Origin: Halostagnicola larsenii XH-48
GTDB taxonomy: Archaea > Halobacteriota > Halobacteria > Halobacteriales > Natrialbaceae
DNA length: 64,000 bases
Direction of reading: 5' to 3'
Assembly: GCF_000517625.1 (NCBI RefSeq)
Contig: NZ_CP007057.1
Span: forward strand, 400,582 to 464,581
Below, one piece after another: positions 45,788 through 54,741 of the stretch. The notes below the pieces were generated by a model. That model was not told the origin of the DNA. It worked only from the letters and a program-made list of their open reading frames with translations, and ran no database searches. Every line of letters starts with the position of its first letter. Positions within the stretch are counted from its first letter, which is position 1. A program made the translations under genes and the position numbers.

Positions 45788-46530
45788 TTAGACGGGTGAG
45801 GTTCGTCAGTGGCAGGCGAGCACGCGGGTAAAAAGGATTCGTAAATTCGGTTCTGAGGCGGTTCTTTCCGTTCTACGGCGACGAAGTGGATTTGAGTGCA
45901 GCAACCATCTTCCTGCTGAGAAGAAATAGCGACGATCGAATGCCATTCCGAGTATAGCGGATTGGCACCGCTTGACATGCATTGGTCGCATCATTCCGAG
46001 AATCCGCGCGTATTCAACACTATAGGTCCCCTCTTCTGCCCTTTTGAAACGAGATAGCTCGGCCAAACGATCCCCCCAGTGAGATGGAAATGTCATAACA
46101 TACACTATAGTGGGCCAGAGGCGATTCGAATCAAGAGCGGTCCACTCACCCCGTAGTCTGAACGATACCCCGCCGGTTATCATCCTGAAAGAGCGCAGCT
46201 ATTCCGTCTTTGCTGTGTCTCAGGAAAGAGACTGGACAACTACTCGGCAGCATGCTTCTCTACTGATGGGTGTCAACGGTCCGTAAAGCCGTTCAGAGGG
46301 AAATCGAATACATCAACACGAGTAATCCGTCTTTTTGGAGTGGATCAGCCAGTAACTAAACGAGCCAACGTATCACCGGATGGTATCATTTCCGAGCAAA
46401 TCGGATGGGGAGTGTTCCCACAAAACAAACCGTGATGTGAGTACGCAGCGGAGTCAGTGCCAGAATTTCGTCGACAAGAAAACCGAGAATGTCTGGAGGG
46501 GACGCCCTAAGACGGGGACTGTTCGCCTCT

Positions 46531-46544
46531 ACCGGTATACTTAA
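46531..46544 (+). promoter_or_regulatory. BRE/TATA promoter of the second small VOC gene
   Basis: ACCGGTATACTTAA begins 39 nt before the GTG at 46570, the same spacing as in front of copy A at 38109. This supports a leaderless GTG start. Confidence 0.65.
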
Positions 46545-46569
46545 CCTATTAGGACCGCACTTTCACCTT

Positions 46570-46938
46570 GTGATTGGAGAAATAGATCATATCGAAATCG
46601 AAGCGAGCGATGCCGAAGAAACGGCCGCGTTCCTGAAGAAGCTCGGGTACGAAGAACTCCGAAAAACGGAACATCACGGGGAGTCCGTCGAGCTTCAGCC
46701 AGGGGGTGAAACCGAGGGACCGATTTTCGAAATCCACACTGTCGAAGGCGAAGAGGTGCCCGGGATCAACCACATCGCATTCAACGTCGAGAATATCGAA
46801 GAGATAACCGACCAGCTTGAAACGGAGGAAGTCGATTCGATCGTCGGCCCGTATGACGTCGAAGCAACGGATCGGACAATTACGAACTTCCGAGACCCGG
46901 ATGGACACCGCTTCCAAATCGTGTCAGACGACGACTAG
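46570..46938 (+). CDS. Small VOC-superfamily protein, copy B
   Basis: 122 residues starting (GTG) MIGEIDHIEIEASDAEETAAFLKKLGY. It matches copy A over its full length, with identical blocks EIHTVEGEEVPGINHIAF and DSIVGPYDVE. The start codon was set from the promoter spacing shared with copy A; the frame is open upstream to 46489 but that part does not resemble copy A. The next gene (aldolase) begins 23 nt after the stop, so this copy is probably co-transcribed with it. Function unknown; a metal-dependent isomerase or lyase on ring-cleavage products is plausible. Confidence 0.85.
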   Translation: MIGEIDHIEIEASDAEETAAFLKKLGYEELRKTEHHGESVELQPGGETEGPIFEIHTVEGEEVPGINHIAFNVENIEEITDQLETEEVDSIVGPYDVEATDRTITNFRDPDGHRFQIVSDDD

Positions 46939-46961
46939 AGAGGGAATTCAACAGAGAGATC

Positions 46962-47738
46962 ATGGATCAGAGAAACAGTTTTCGAGAACAGGTAGAAAAT
47001 GGAACCCCCGTCTATGGTGCACGCTCCTCACTATTTTCACCGACGGTTATCGAAATTTACGGCGAGTTAGGTTTCGATTTCGTCTGGCTGGACTTCGAGC
47101 ACATGGGGCCGAGCCCATACGACAGTACCGTCTTCGAGGAACTCACACGAGCGGCGGAAGTTGCGGACATCGAACTGTTCGTTCGGCTCCCATCGGGCCA
47201 TCCACCACTCGTCAGAAAGGTGCTCGATACGGGCGTCCGAAATATCTTGATCCCACGGGTCGATACCGCCAATGAGATTCGAGAGGCGGTGAAAGCGAGT
47301 CGGTTCGTCTACGAGGGTGAACCAGGTGAAAGAGGCATGGCAAGCGGCCGATCCCGAACGTGGGGCTTCGCCGATGACTACGTAGCGACTGAAGATGATG
47401 CGGTCTATATCGGAGCGATGATCGAGAAGACGACCGCAATCGACGAACTGGAAGAGATCCTTTCCGTTCCGGAGCTCGGCTTCGTCTTCATCGGCCCTTC
47501 AGACCTCTCTGTCCAGATGGGACATCCAACAGACAAGACTCATCCGGACGTTATAGAGCAGATCAGCGAAATCGAAACTGCTTGTCGATCGGCCGATGTT
47601 CCCATGGGGAAAATCGAGAACGACCCGGATGACGTGCAGAAAGCGGTTGACGATGGATACCGGATCATTCGAACGGGCGGTGATATCTCCTCGATCCGTT
47701 CGACACTCGAGAGTCACCTCGAGAAACTCGAGAAGTGA
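46962..47738 (+). CDS. HpcH/HpaI family aldolase
   Basis: 258 residues of the class II pyruvate aldolase family (HpaI, GarL, related). Motifs are FDFVWLDFEHMGPSPYD (catalytic His region), LFVRLPSG, NILIPRVDTANEIREAV, YIGAMIEKTTAIDELEEI (metal-binding Glu) and LGFVFIGPSDLSVQMGH (metal-binding Asp). It splits 4-hydroxy-2-oxo acids into pyruvate and an aldehyde. Downstream of copy B of the VOC protein and near the extradiol dioxygenase it is a natural last step of a meta-cleavage pathway (inference). Confidence 0.9.
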   Translation: MDQRNSFREQVENGTPVYGARSSLFSPTVIEIYGELGFDFVWLDFEHMGPSPYDSTVFEELTRAAEVADIELFVRLPSGHPPLVRKVLDTGVRNILIPRVDTANEIREAVKASRFVYEGEPGERGMASGRSRTWGFADDYVATEDDAVYIGAMIEKTTAIDELEEILSVPELGFVFIGPSDLSVQMGHPTDKTHPDVIEQISEIETACRSADVPMGKIENDPDDVQKAVDDGYRIIRTGGDISSIRSTLESHLEKLEK

Positions 47739-48028
47739 TAGGAACTCAGATATTTCCCGTCAGCAGTGCGTCAGCGCGTGTGGCTGGGAAAGAATAACCG
47801 CGAGAGACGTTTTGATGGCAACGACAGGTGGTCCAACAGTAGCGTTCCAAGACTGGAGAGAGCGAGGGGAAGGCATCTACTCCGAAGCTACACCGGCGAC
47901 GTCGTACTCCATCTGTATATTCTATTACCTGTATTCGCAGTTAGAAGTCCGTCTATATTTCCAGCGTAGTGAACCTTGACCTGAGGTCGGGCTTCAGGGC
48001 ACTCGCCCTACATATTATCGATCAGCGA

Positions 48029-49348
48029 TCACAGATCTGTTTCGAGTTCATGGACCTCTTTACGGACTGTTCGAACGTTCTCAATTTGCTTCTCGTTGGT
48101 TTCTGCGAGTATCTCGATCTGGTCTGCAACCGTCTCGATCTGGTCGACTGACCTGCCGAGCATAGTCGCGACCTCTTCCGTTGTCGCCGCTTGATCATCG
48201 GTAGCTCCTGCGATTTGTTCGATTCCGGTGTTTGCTTCTTCGATAGCGGATTCGATTGCTGATTGCTTCTCGTCGACGATCTGGGCTCGTTCACTCGCCT
48301 CATCGACACGGCGACTCGTTGTCTCGATGCTGCTGATCGTTTCGGTCGTATTTTTCCGAATATCGTCGACGATGTCCTCGATCGTTTCAACCTCTCCTTT
48401 CGATTGATCGGCCAGTTCTTTCACCTCATCAGCGACGACGCTAAATCCCCCTGCACCTGAATCAATTTGTGCTGCTTGGATGTTCGCGTTCACGGCTAAT
48501 AAGTTGGTTTCATCAGCTATTGTATCGATAACGTCGACGACTGTATCGATTTCTTCCATCCGTCGTTCGAGTTCGTAGCTATTTTCTGATAACGTTTCAG
48601 TAGCAGCCCGGACGTCTTCGATGATCGATACGATCTCCTTCGTCGCCGTTTCGGAGTCGATAGCCAGTTCAGCAGCGGTCTCACTCTGGCCGCTAACTTC
48701 CTCAGCACTGGCAGAAATCTCTTCGACGGTCGCCGACAGCCGTTCCATTTCGTTCCGAACTTCACTGAGGTTGTCGACTTGCTCCGCAGCAAGTTCATCG
48801 ACTTCTTCGCTTATTTCCGCATTTGTCCCAGCTGCTGAAAGCAGATCTTCAACGGCGTTTTCGATGGTGGCACTAATGTCCTCTTGGGCCTGTTCTAACT
48901 CCTTTCTCTGTTCAACCAGGTCCGTCACAACGGATGCATACTCAAACGCGCCGATCGATTCGCCATCGGGAGTGCGCAATGGGGACCCAGCAGCGCGAAT
49001 ATGCCAACTCCCATCCTCGCTATTAGCGGACCGAATCTGCTCTTCGCGAATGGTTTCGCCGGTTCGAGCAATTGTCTCAGCTAATGTTTCATCAACGCTA
49101 TCAGTTCCAAGCACGTCCATCGCCTGCTCTCCGATAGCTTGATCTTTCGTTATCCCGGTCAGTTCGACATGCGCTTCGTTCCAATGTGTGATCATCCCCT
49201 CGTCGTCGACGACCATCGCTGGCTCCGGGAAATCCGTGACAAGGCTATTGAAGAGATCATGCCAAAAATCGCGTTCCGCTTTTACTTCCTGTAATTCAGT
49301 CTCGTGGACGTCGCTTTCTGGCCGCAGCAGTATCTGCTCATCAGTCAT
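48029..49348 (-). CDS. Soluble PAS-containing methyl-accepting-type signal transducer
   Basis: 439 residues without membrane helices. A PAS domain covers about residues 30-145 (DFPEPAMVVDDEGMITHWNEAHVELTGI ... YASVVTDLVEQRKEL). The coiled-coil MCP signalling domain covers about 170-439. The hairpin tip reads ADETNLLAVNANIQAAQIDSGAGGFSVVADEVKELADQS. Most transducers have IEAARAGE-like sequence here, so the Glu and Arg of the CheA/CheW contact region are replaced by Gln. It may sense a cytoplasmic redox or aromatic signal, or act outside the main chemotaxis array. It is flanked by catabolic genes, not che genes. Confidence 0.88.
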   Translation of the reverse strand: MTDEQILLRPESDVHETELQEVKAERDFWHDLFNSLVTDFPEPAMVVDDEGMITHWNEAHVELTGITKDQAIGEQAMDVLGTDSVDETLAETIARTGETIREEQIRSANSEDGSWHIRAAGSPLRTPDGESIGAFEYASVVTDLVEQRKELEQAQEDISATIENAVEDLLSAAGTNAEISEEVDELAAEQVDNLSEVRNEMERLSATVEEISASAEEVSGQSETAAELAIDSETATKEIVSIIEDVRAATETLSENSYELERRMEEIDTVVDVIDTIADETNLLAVNANIQAAQIDSGAGGFSVVADEVKELADQSKGEVETIEDIVDDIRKNTTETISSIETTSRRVDEASERAQIVDEKQSAIESAIEEANTGIEQIAGATDDQAATTEEVATMLGRSVDQIETVADQIEILAETNEKQIENVRTVRKEVHELETDL

Positions 49349-49460
49349 TATACTCTACACGATAGACAATTCACATGTATCTAACGGCCGGATTTGAAGA
49401 CATAATCGGAGCCTCGTCAAAAACGTTGCCGAGTGAAACTCTCTCGTGTGAAAACGAAGA

Positions 49461-50951
49461 TTAGAGTGGATACTCTCGAGGCTGATGCTGAATCGAGACC
49501 CACTTCGTCTCCGTGATTTCGTGAAGGAACGCGTCGCTGTTGTAGGTCCCCACGCCGGAGGCGCCGATACCGCTGAACGGCACGTGGGCTTCATCGTTGA
49601 TGGGTTGGTCGTTGATGTGAACGTTTCCGGTCTCCATGCGGTCTGCAATATCCTTCGCGACTTCCAGGTCATCGGCATGAACGGCACCGGAGAGGCCATA
49701 CTCGGTATCGTTGGCGATTTCGATGGCTTCGTCGATGTCACTGAACGGAATCACGGGTGCAATTGGGCCGAAGTGCTCGTTGCACGCAGCCGCCATGTCG
49801 TTTGTGACGTCTGAGAGCACCGTTGGCTCGACCACGAGCGAGTCTTCGGCTCCCTCGAGATCGACAGTTGCTCCGCCCGTTTCTAACGTCGCACCGGCTT
49901 CAGTAGTTTCCGTTACATACTCCAGCATCTCGTCGCGCTGTGACTCGTCGATAATTGGGCCAACGGCTGTATCCTCTTCGTGTGCGCTTCCCACCCGTAG
50001 CTCTTCGGCGCGTTCAACGAGACGTTCAACGTACTCGTCGTAGATGTCTTCGTGGACGATATGGCGATTGATGGAAATACAGACCTGCCCTTGGTGAACG
50101 AACGATCCGAAGGTCGCGCTGTCGATAGCGCGATCGAGGTCGGCGTCGCCAGTGACCACGAATGCATTGTTCCCCCCGAGTTCCATCGCTGGTACTGCCA
50201 AGTTTTCGGCTGCGAGCCCCGCGACGTGCTGGCCAACTTCCGTAGACCCGGTGAACGAGACGACATCGCTCTCCGGATGGCTGGCAACAGCGTCGCCGAT
50301 TTCGGACCCCCGCCCCGTTACGACGTTCAGGACGCCGTCCGGGAGGTCGGTTTCTTCGAAGAGTTTGCCGAACAACAGCCCTCCCGTAATTGGGGAGTTC
50401 GTGGAAGGCTTGAGAACGACACTGTTGCCCGCTGCGATTGCAGGTGCAACAGCGCGCATCGAGAGGTTCAGCGGGAAGTTCCACGGCGAAATCACCGTAA
50501 CGACGCCTTTCGGCTCACGTTTGACGTGGTTCTCCTTTCCAGGGATGTTAGAATCGGCGTACTCGCCTTTCATTCGCCGCGGCAGCGTCGCTGCTTCGGA
50601 AGCATGATCGGTTGCGATCTGAATCGAAGTTTCGCCCATAATACGTGAGCCTCCGACTTCGTGTGCGAGTAACTCGATTATATCCTCACTGTGTTCCTGG
50701 AGGGTCTGTATGAGCTGCTGGACAACCGCTTGCCGATGGGCAGGTGGTTGTTCACCCCAGTCTTCTTGAGCAGCGGCTGCAGCTTCATAGGCCGCATCGA
50801 TATCCGCTTCCGTAGCGGAGGGTACTTCCGTCAGTTTCTCACGGGTAGAGGGATCCTCGACGGATAGAGTGCTCCCGTCTTGGCTCGGAACCCAGTCGCC
50901 GTTGATATAAAGCTCGTTCCAGTTATCGTCGATTGTGATGTCGTTCGCCAT
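49461..50951 (-). CDS. Aldehyde dehydrogenase, aromatic-aldehyde (vanillin/benzaldehyde) type
   Basis: 496 residues of the NAD(P)-dependent ALDH superfamily. Catalytic residues are N158 (SPWNFP), E257 (MELGGNN) and C291 (HQGQVCISINR); the coenzyme-site motif is SFTGSTEVG. The HQGQVC-x-S-x-NR context resembles vanillin and benzaldehyde dehydrogenases. It would oxidise an aromatic aldehyde to its acid, ahead of O-demethylation. A TATA-like GTATTATACC lies about 25 nt before the ATG. Substrate assignment is inference from motif and neighbourhood. Confidence 0.88.
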   Translation of the reverse strand: MANDITIDDNWNELYINGDWVPSQDGSTLSVEDPSTREKLTEVPSATEADIDAAYEAAAAAQEDWGEQPPAHRQAVVQQLIQTLQEHSEDIIELLAHEVGGSRIMGETSIQIATDHASEAATLPRRMKGEYADSNIPGKENHVKREPKGVVTVISPWNFPLNLSMRAVAPAIAAGNSVVLKPSTNSPITGGLLFGKLFEETDLPDGVLNVVTGRGSEIGDAVASHPESDVVSFTGSTEVGQHVAGLAAENLAVPAMELGGNNAFVVTGDADLDRAIDSATFGSFVHQGQVCISINRHIVHEDIYDEYVERLVERAEELRVGSAHEEDTAVGPIIDESQRDEMLEYVTETTEAGATLETGGATVDLEGAEDSLVVEPTVLSDVTNDMAAACNEHFGPIAPVIPFSDIDEAIEIANDTEYGLSGAVHADDLEVAKDIADRMETGNVHINDQPINDEAHVPFSGIGASGVGTYNSDAFLHEITETKWVSIQHQPREYPL

Positions 50952-51923
50952 TGCGCTTTACCAAACGGTATAATACCCTAAAATAGGAAAGAATGAGGAG
51001 AGAATCCCCGATACATCACGGATAATCACGTAAGAATTCGGTACAATCGACGAGTCGCGTACGTTAATATCTATTAGAACTTTTTACTCATAATCTACTG
51101 TACTATGCAGTAGGTTATCTTCTTGCAGAAATGGACGCCATCGAATACGGTTGTCGCCAAGAGCCACACGAAGCAGTACTCACCTCGAGCTGTCGACCGC
51201 CGTTGAAGAAACGGGATTGAGGTGTCAGAAAGAGCGTCTGAAAGCAGCTGAGACTAATGAAATCGATCGAGAGGAGATCGACGAAGAGATGAAAGCGACG
51301 GTGGATAAACATCCCAATAGTCCGTATCGATCACCCAAGAATTCTTTCCGGGTCGCCACGTACCGCGTGGTTTCCCGTGGTACGCAGCCGTCTGTCGAAC
51401 TTCCTGGTCTACGCGACTGGACGTACTTGTTGGGCGTGATCACCGAAGATTATACTCACTTTTCCTTACAGTTACAGGCTGTGCGAGGAGAATGCCAGAC
51501 GCTTGACCTCGAGGATGATTTGATCGGCGTGTTGACTGGGTCGCCGTATTTCCAGGCGTCGGCTGTCAGAGGCGCCGGATTCGTGACGGCCTCGACGTCG
51601 CGACGCACCCATCAGCTCACCGGAATTGATACCCAGTCGACGACTGCTGGAGACAGTTCTTGCCGGCCCTCAGCCACCGCTTCTTTGACTCACTTGACGG
51701 TCTTGCAACGGGGATAATTTCGATTAACTTCCGTTCATGGAGCGTGTGAATACTTTTGATTTATTCATAATCTCGCTGGCACGGGACAGCCGGCAGTCGG
51801 CAGTGATGGCGGTCTCGAGAGCAGGTTCAGATTGTGCCTCGGCTGCACCCTTGCCTCGACTCTGACTTTCGTCGGATCCCAGACGACCGTTTTTTCCGTC
51901 TGATCCGCGTAGCACCTGATCCG
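50952..51923. other. Intergenic region with one doubtful ORF
   Basis: About 970 nt. A forward frame is open at 51151-51717 (188 residues) with a short acidic part near its middle (EIDREEIDEEM), but no domain is recognised and the rest has no haloarchaeal bias, so it may be chance or a decayed gene. A perfect inverted repeat CTACTG-N7-CAGTAG lies at 51095-51113 upstream of the aldehyde dehydrogenase. Confidence 0.4.
51095..51113. promoter_or_regulatory. Inverted repeat CTACTG-N7-CAGTAG
   Basis: A perfect 6-bp inverted repeat with 7-nt spacer, about 145 nt upstream of the aldehyde dehydrogenase start. TACT/AGTA-type arms are used by several archaeal regulators, but no specific factor can be assigned. 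Confidence 0.3.
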
Positions 51924-52631
51924 ATGACGCGGACTGCCACCATCGTCGGTACGTATCAGCTCGCGCCACGAGTCACGGGGTTCCGCCTTCGTATCCCCGG
52001 CGCAAAACTCGAGTTCGATCCCGGACAGCACACTACGGTTCAGTTCGAGGCCGATGGCAAGGAGGTCGTCCGTCCCTACAGTCCGACGACCCTTCCCGGC
52101 ACCGACGAGTTCGCGCTGGCGATCAAGCGCTATGACGACGGCCTCGCCTCCTCGTACATGCACACTCGGTCCCCGGGCGACGAAATCGAGATCGGCGAGT
52201 TCGAGGGGAACCTCTCGCTCGAGGATCCGGACCGCGATATCGCTCTGCTCGCGAGCGGCACCGGCCTCACACCGTTGCTATCGATGCTCAGGCAATACGC
52301 GCAGGTCGGGGGCGGCGACGCACACCTCGTCTTCGGAGAGCAGACGGCCGAATCGATCTTCCACCGGAATACCCTCTGTGAACTGTCGGCGATGCACGAC
52401 AATATCGAGGTGACCTACACGCTGTCAGAACCCGAGTGGGACTGGCTCGACCGGACCGGCTACGTCCAGAATCACCTCGAGGACCTCTTCGATGATTTCG
52501 AGACGCGTGACTTCTACGTGTGCGGGGTCCCGGGGATGGTCGTCGAGACGAACGAGGAACTCCGCGACCTCGGTACCCCTGAGGAGCGGATTCACAGTGA
52601 GGGGTGGGAGGACGACGCAGCGAACGAGTAA
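51924..52631 (+). CDS. Ferredoxin-NADP reductase-like FAD/NAD(P)-binding oxidoreductase
   Basis: 235 residues. The FAD domain has the RPYSPTTLP motif (RxYS) and a flavin-side GDEIEIGEFEGNL. The NAD(P) domain begins IALLASGTGLTPLLSML and ends with FYVCGVPGMVVETNEEL. No iron-sulfur domain is attached, so it needs a separate ferredoxin or oxygenase partner. The start at 51924 (MTRTATIVG) is preferred over the frame opening at 51834. It could supply electrons to an oxygenase or to ferredoxin-linked enzymes such as the AOR-family protein. Confidence 0.86.
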   Translation: MTRTATIVGTYQLAPRVTGFRLRIPGAKLEFDPGQHTTVQFEADGKEVVRPYSPTTLPGTDEFALAIKRYDDGLASSYMHTRSPGDEIEIGEFEGNLSLEDPDRDIALLASGTGLTPLLSMLRQYAQVGGGDAHLVFGEQTAESIFHRNTLCELSAMHDNIEVTYTLSEPEWDWLDRTGYVQNHLEDLFDDFETRDFYVCGVPGMVVETNEELRDLGTPEERIHSEGWEDDAANE

Positions 52632-52782
52632 TCGTCGTGATTTGTTCGGGAGCAAATAGCATACTCTCGCTAACATCGACTACATTGATCGTTTCGGGTG
52701 GTGACACGAACTCGAACTATGTTGAGGAAAGTACCCTGCACGCAGTGACACAGGGAACGCCACCTCACAAACAAGTAAGCTA

Positions 52783-52855
52783 CCACGCTCTTCAGGGCGT
52801 GGCATTCAGCGTGGACTCCCGTCTAACCGCTAAGAGCGGTAGGCGAATATTCGCC
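52783..52855 (-). ncRNA. Structured 3' end of the TnpB remnant (possible right end / omega-RNA scaffold)
   Basis: Three successive hairpins lie at and after the TnpB stop: CCACGC/GCGTGG (52783-52802), ACCGC/GCGGT (52826-52840) and the palindrome GGCGAATATTCGCC (52842-52855). In IS200/IS605 elements the 3' end of tnpB and the right end form such structures and give rise to the omega guide RNA. Here this is a relic; expression is unknown. Confidence 0.4.
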
Positions 52856-53095
52856 ATTTACGTTCAACGTCCCGGTGTTCAAGCGCACGCCTACGGGTGC
52901 GCCTCCACGCCCAGACTTTTGCTGGTCGCGGAGATACTGCAGGCCGATATTCTTCGCCGCGTTGTAGTCCGCGTGTACGTCGTATCCGCACTTCAGACAC
53001 TCAAACTCGTCTTGTCCGTTGTTGTGCGGGCGGTTGTCATTGTGTGAACCCACACTTCGAGCACCGCTGACTCGTGTACGCCGGATTAATGATTC
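52823..53095 (-). pseudogene. TnpB (IS200/IS605, IS1341-type) C-terminal remnant, frameshifted
   Basis: Only the C-terminal zinc ribbon and last RuvC motif remain. Before a frame break near 53045 the sequence reads [12 protein letters not shown]; after it [31 protein letters not shown], then a tail to the TAG at 52823. The four Cys of the ribbon and the RuvC-III Asp (ADYNAAKNI) can still be seen across the frameshift. The remaining three-quarters of tnpB and any tnpA are absent. TnpB is the RNA-guided nuclease of these elements; this copy cannot be active. Confidence 0.85.
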
Positions 53096-53931
53096 CACTC
53101 AAAACGTTTGTCTCAGAGCGTCGTGCCTCAAACCTACGCCAGCAGGTTTGTTGGCACGACGGCAAAGAGCGTTTCCACTATAGTAGTAGTGATAGGTAAA
53201 CCAGTTCCAAAAGGTACCTATTGATCCTATTCAAGCAGTTACCAACACGAATACAGGCCCTCTTGAGATCCCCTGCCCTGAAAGGTAAAGATTCCCTAGC
53301 GTTGAGATATTATGATTTGCAGACGACCACTTGGTCAAGAGGAGAATCCGCAAAATACCATCGTTGAGTATCTATCTGAATACTGCCTAGTTAACTTGCC
53401 ATATGAAGGAGTAGTTTCTACAGTATTCAATACACATCAGTGCCCGACCATTTCTATATGAAGTATTATACGGGGAAATAAAATCGTTTCTATGAATTTA
53501 TATCTGCATTTCATACAATATTCCCATTATATTTAAATTAATTACCAGAGCAGTAGAGGGCGTATACAGTCATATGGCCAATTTCACCGCGGGAAAACAG
53601 TCATTGAACACACATTTTTCGAGGATCGTGGCAAACCACATCAAGGCGTTCACAGCTCATCAACTAACAATCGCAATAGCGATACGTACTGCCACCAATT
53701 ATTGTATAGTTCTAGCAATACTGAATATGGATATACCAATCAATACTCTCACAATACTCACCTCGCAATGACGACTCGAGTGGTAAGCCGCGAACGTCCT
53801 CCGCTGTCTCGTCAATTCAAAATGAAACCGATCCCAAGATTGATTTAATGCGAGCAAACGGCCACACCAGTGTGACCGCTAGAGGCACACCCGAGTGCGG
53901 GAATTGGTCTCCGTTGGTGGTGACTGGGAGA
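53096..53931. other. AT-rich region without recognised genes
   Basis: About 830 nt between the TnpB remnant and the IclR gene. It starts with a strong hairpin (53120-53160) and becomes markedly AT-rich at 53380-53780. A forward ORF of 65 codons at 53574-53771 has no acidic bias and is probably chance. The drop in GC near an insertion-element relic suggests a foreign or degraded segment. Confidence 0.5.
53120..53160. repeat. 41-nt imperfect hairpin
   Basis: GTCGTGCC (53120-53127) pairs with GGCACGAC (53153-53160), and AAACCT (53130-53135) with AGGTTT (53144-53149), around an 8-nt loop. It lies at the broken 5' side of the TnpB remnant and may be a small inserted palindromic element or a subterminal transposon hairpin. 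Confidence 0.5.
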
Positions 53932-54690
53932 CTACTGGTGTGACATATTAAGTTCAAACTCCTTTGTCGCACCAAGTAGAAACTCGGGGAATTCGTCCTC
54001 GAGTTGCCGGCCTCGCATTCGATACGTTGGACCCGCAACGATCAACCCGCCGGCGATACTGCCATCGACGTTGTGGACGGGGACGCCAATCCCCCACAAT
54101 CCCTCCGTGTGTTCATCGAATGCGTACGCATAGCCTCGATCACGGATCGTCTCGAGGTTCTCCTCGAGTTCCTCACGGTCTGTGATCGTCTGGGGGGTCC
54201 GTTCCGGAAGGCCGTGTTCGTCGATAATCGTTGCCGCCCGTTCTTCGGGGAGGTGTGCCAGAATCGCTTTTCCGGCGGCTGATTGGTGAAGGTGAATCCG
54301 TCGGCCGATGCGAACGTCGTTTCCGACGCCCTCAGATCCCCACTCAGAGTAAATGTAGGTTCCGAGGCCGTGTTCCTCGACGAGGAATCCGACGAATTCT
54401 CCCGTCTCTTCGGCGATATCCTTGACGGTCATCTTTACGTTCTTGTATATCGGATCACGCTGTCGAACGTGTCCGCCGAGGTCCAAGAATCGAAATCCGA
54501 GTACGTACTCGTACTCTTCTTTCGCCACGTAATGGTGTTTCTGGAGGGTGGCGAGATGGCGGTGAACGGTGCTTTTCGAAACGGCAACGGCGTCGGCGAT
54601 CTCGGTAACCGTAGCTCCCCCTTCCTCGTACAGTACGTCGATAATCGAGAGGAGTGTTTCGTCAGATTTGATCGTATCCGAATCGGCCAT
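53932..54690 (-). CDS. IclR-family transcriptional regulator
   Basis: 252 residues. The HTH is ETLLSIIDVLYEEGGATVTEIADAVAVSKSTVHRHLATLQKHHYV. The effector domain contains HLHQSAAGKAILAHLPEERAATII and GYAYAFDEHTEGLWGIGVPVHNVDGSIAGGLIVAGPTYRM. It resembles IclR regulators of aromatic-acid degradation. It lies between the TnpB remnant and the symporter operon, so it is a candidate regulator of the symporter and the salicylyl-CoA-hydroxylase-like genes (inference). Two dyads upstream of its start may be its own operator. Confidence 0.9.
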   Translation of the reverse strand: MADSDTIKSDETLLSIIDVLYEEGGATVTEIADAVAVSKSTVHRHLATLQKHHYVAKEEYEYVLGFRFLDLGGHVRQRDPIYKNVKMTVKDIAEETGEFVGFLVEEHGLGTYIYSEWGSEGVGNDVRIGRRIHLHQSAAGKAILAHLPEERAATIIDEHGLPERTPQTITDREELEENLETIRDRGYAYAFDEHTEGLWGIGVPVHNVDGSIAGGLIVAGPTYRMRGRQLEDEFPEFLLGATKEFELNMSHQ

Positions 54691-54718
54691 ATGGCGTACA
54701 TCCGTTCGAGTGGCAATA

Positions 54719-54741
54719 ATTGTTCCGTCTCATGGAACAAT
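54719..54741. promoter_or_regulatory. Inverted repeat ATTGTTCC-N7-GGAACAAT upstream of IclR gene
   Basis: A perfect 8-bp inverted repeat with 7-nt spacer, about 30 nt upstream of the IclR start. A second, imperfect dyad (GATCA...TGATC, 54763-54788) covers an AT-rich TATA-like stretch. The symmetrical TTCC/GGAA core and position fit an autoregulatory IclR operator. Confidence 0.5.

Larger units (their letters stand above)
45269..46569. other. Long intergenic region with palindromes, no recognised gene
   Basis: About 1.3 kb. The ORFs here are short and basic, such as the reverse-strand 45806-46183, and none belongs to a known family. It holds the fourth TATCCGA palindrome (45671-45689), a third TTACA dyad (45768-45787), and near its right end the promoter of the second small VOC gene. 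Its length and motif content raise the possibility of an unannotated RNA or of a decayed gene. Confidence 0.45.

Noticed and set aside
45806..46183. Reverse 125-residue ORF as a transposase or regulator remnant
   Set aside because: No recognisable motif of either kind; composition is not haloarchaeal.
51151..51717. Forward 188-residue ORF between the aldehyde dehydrogenase and the reductase genes
   Set aside because: Only a short acidic stretch looks coding; no domain recognised, so it is mentioned only in the intergenic entry.
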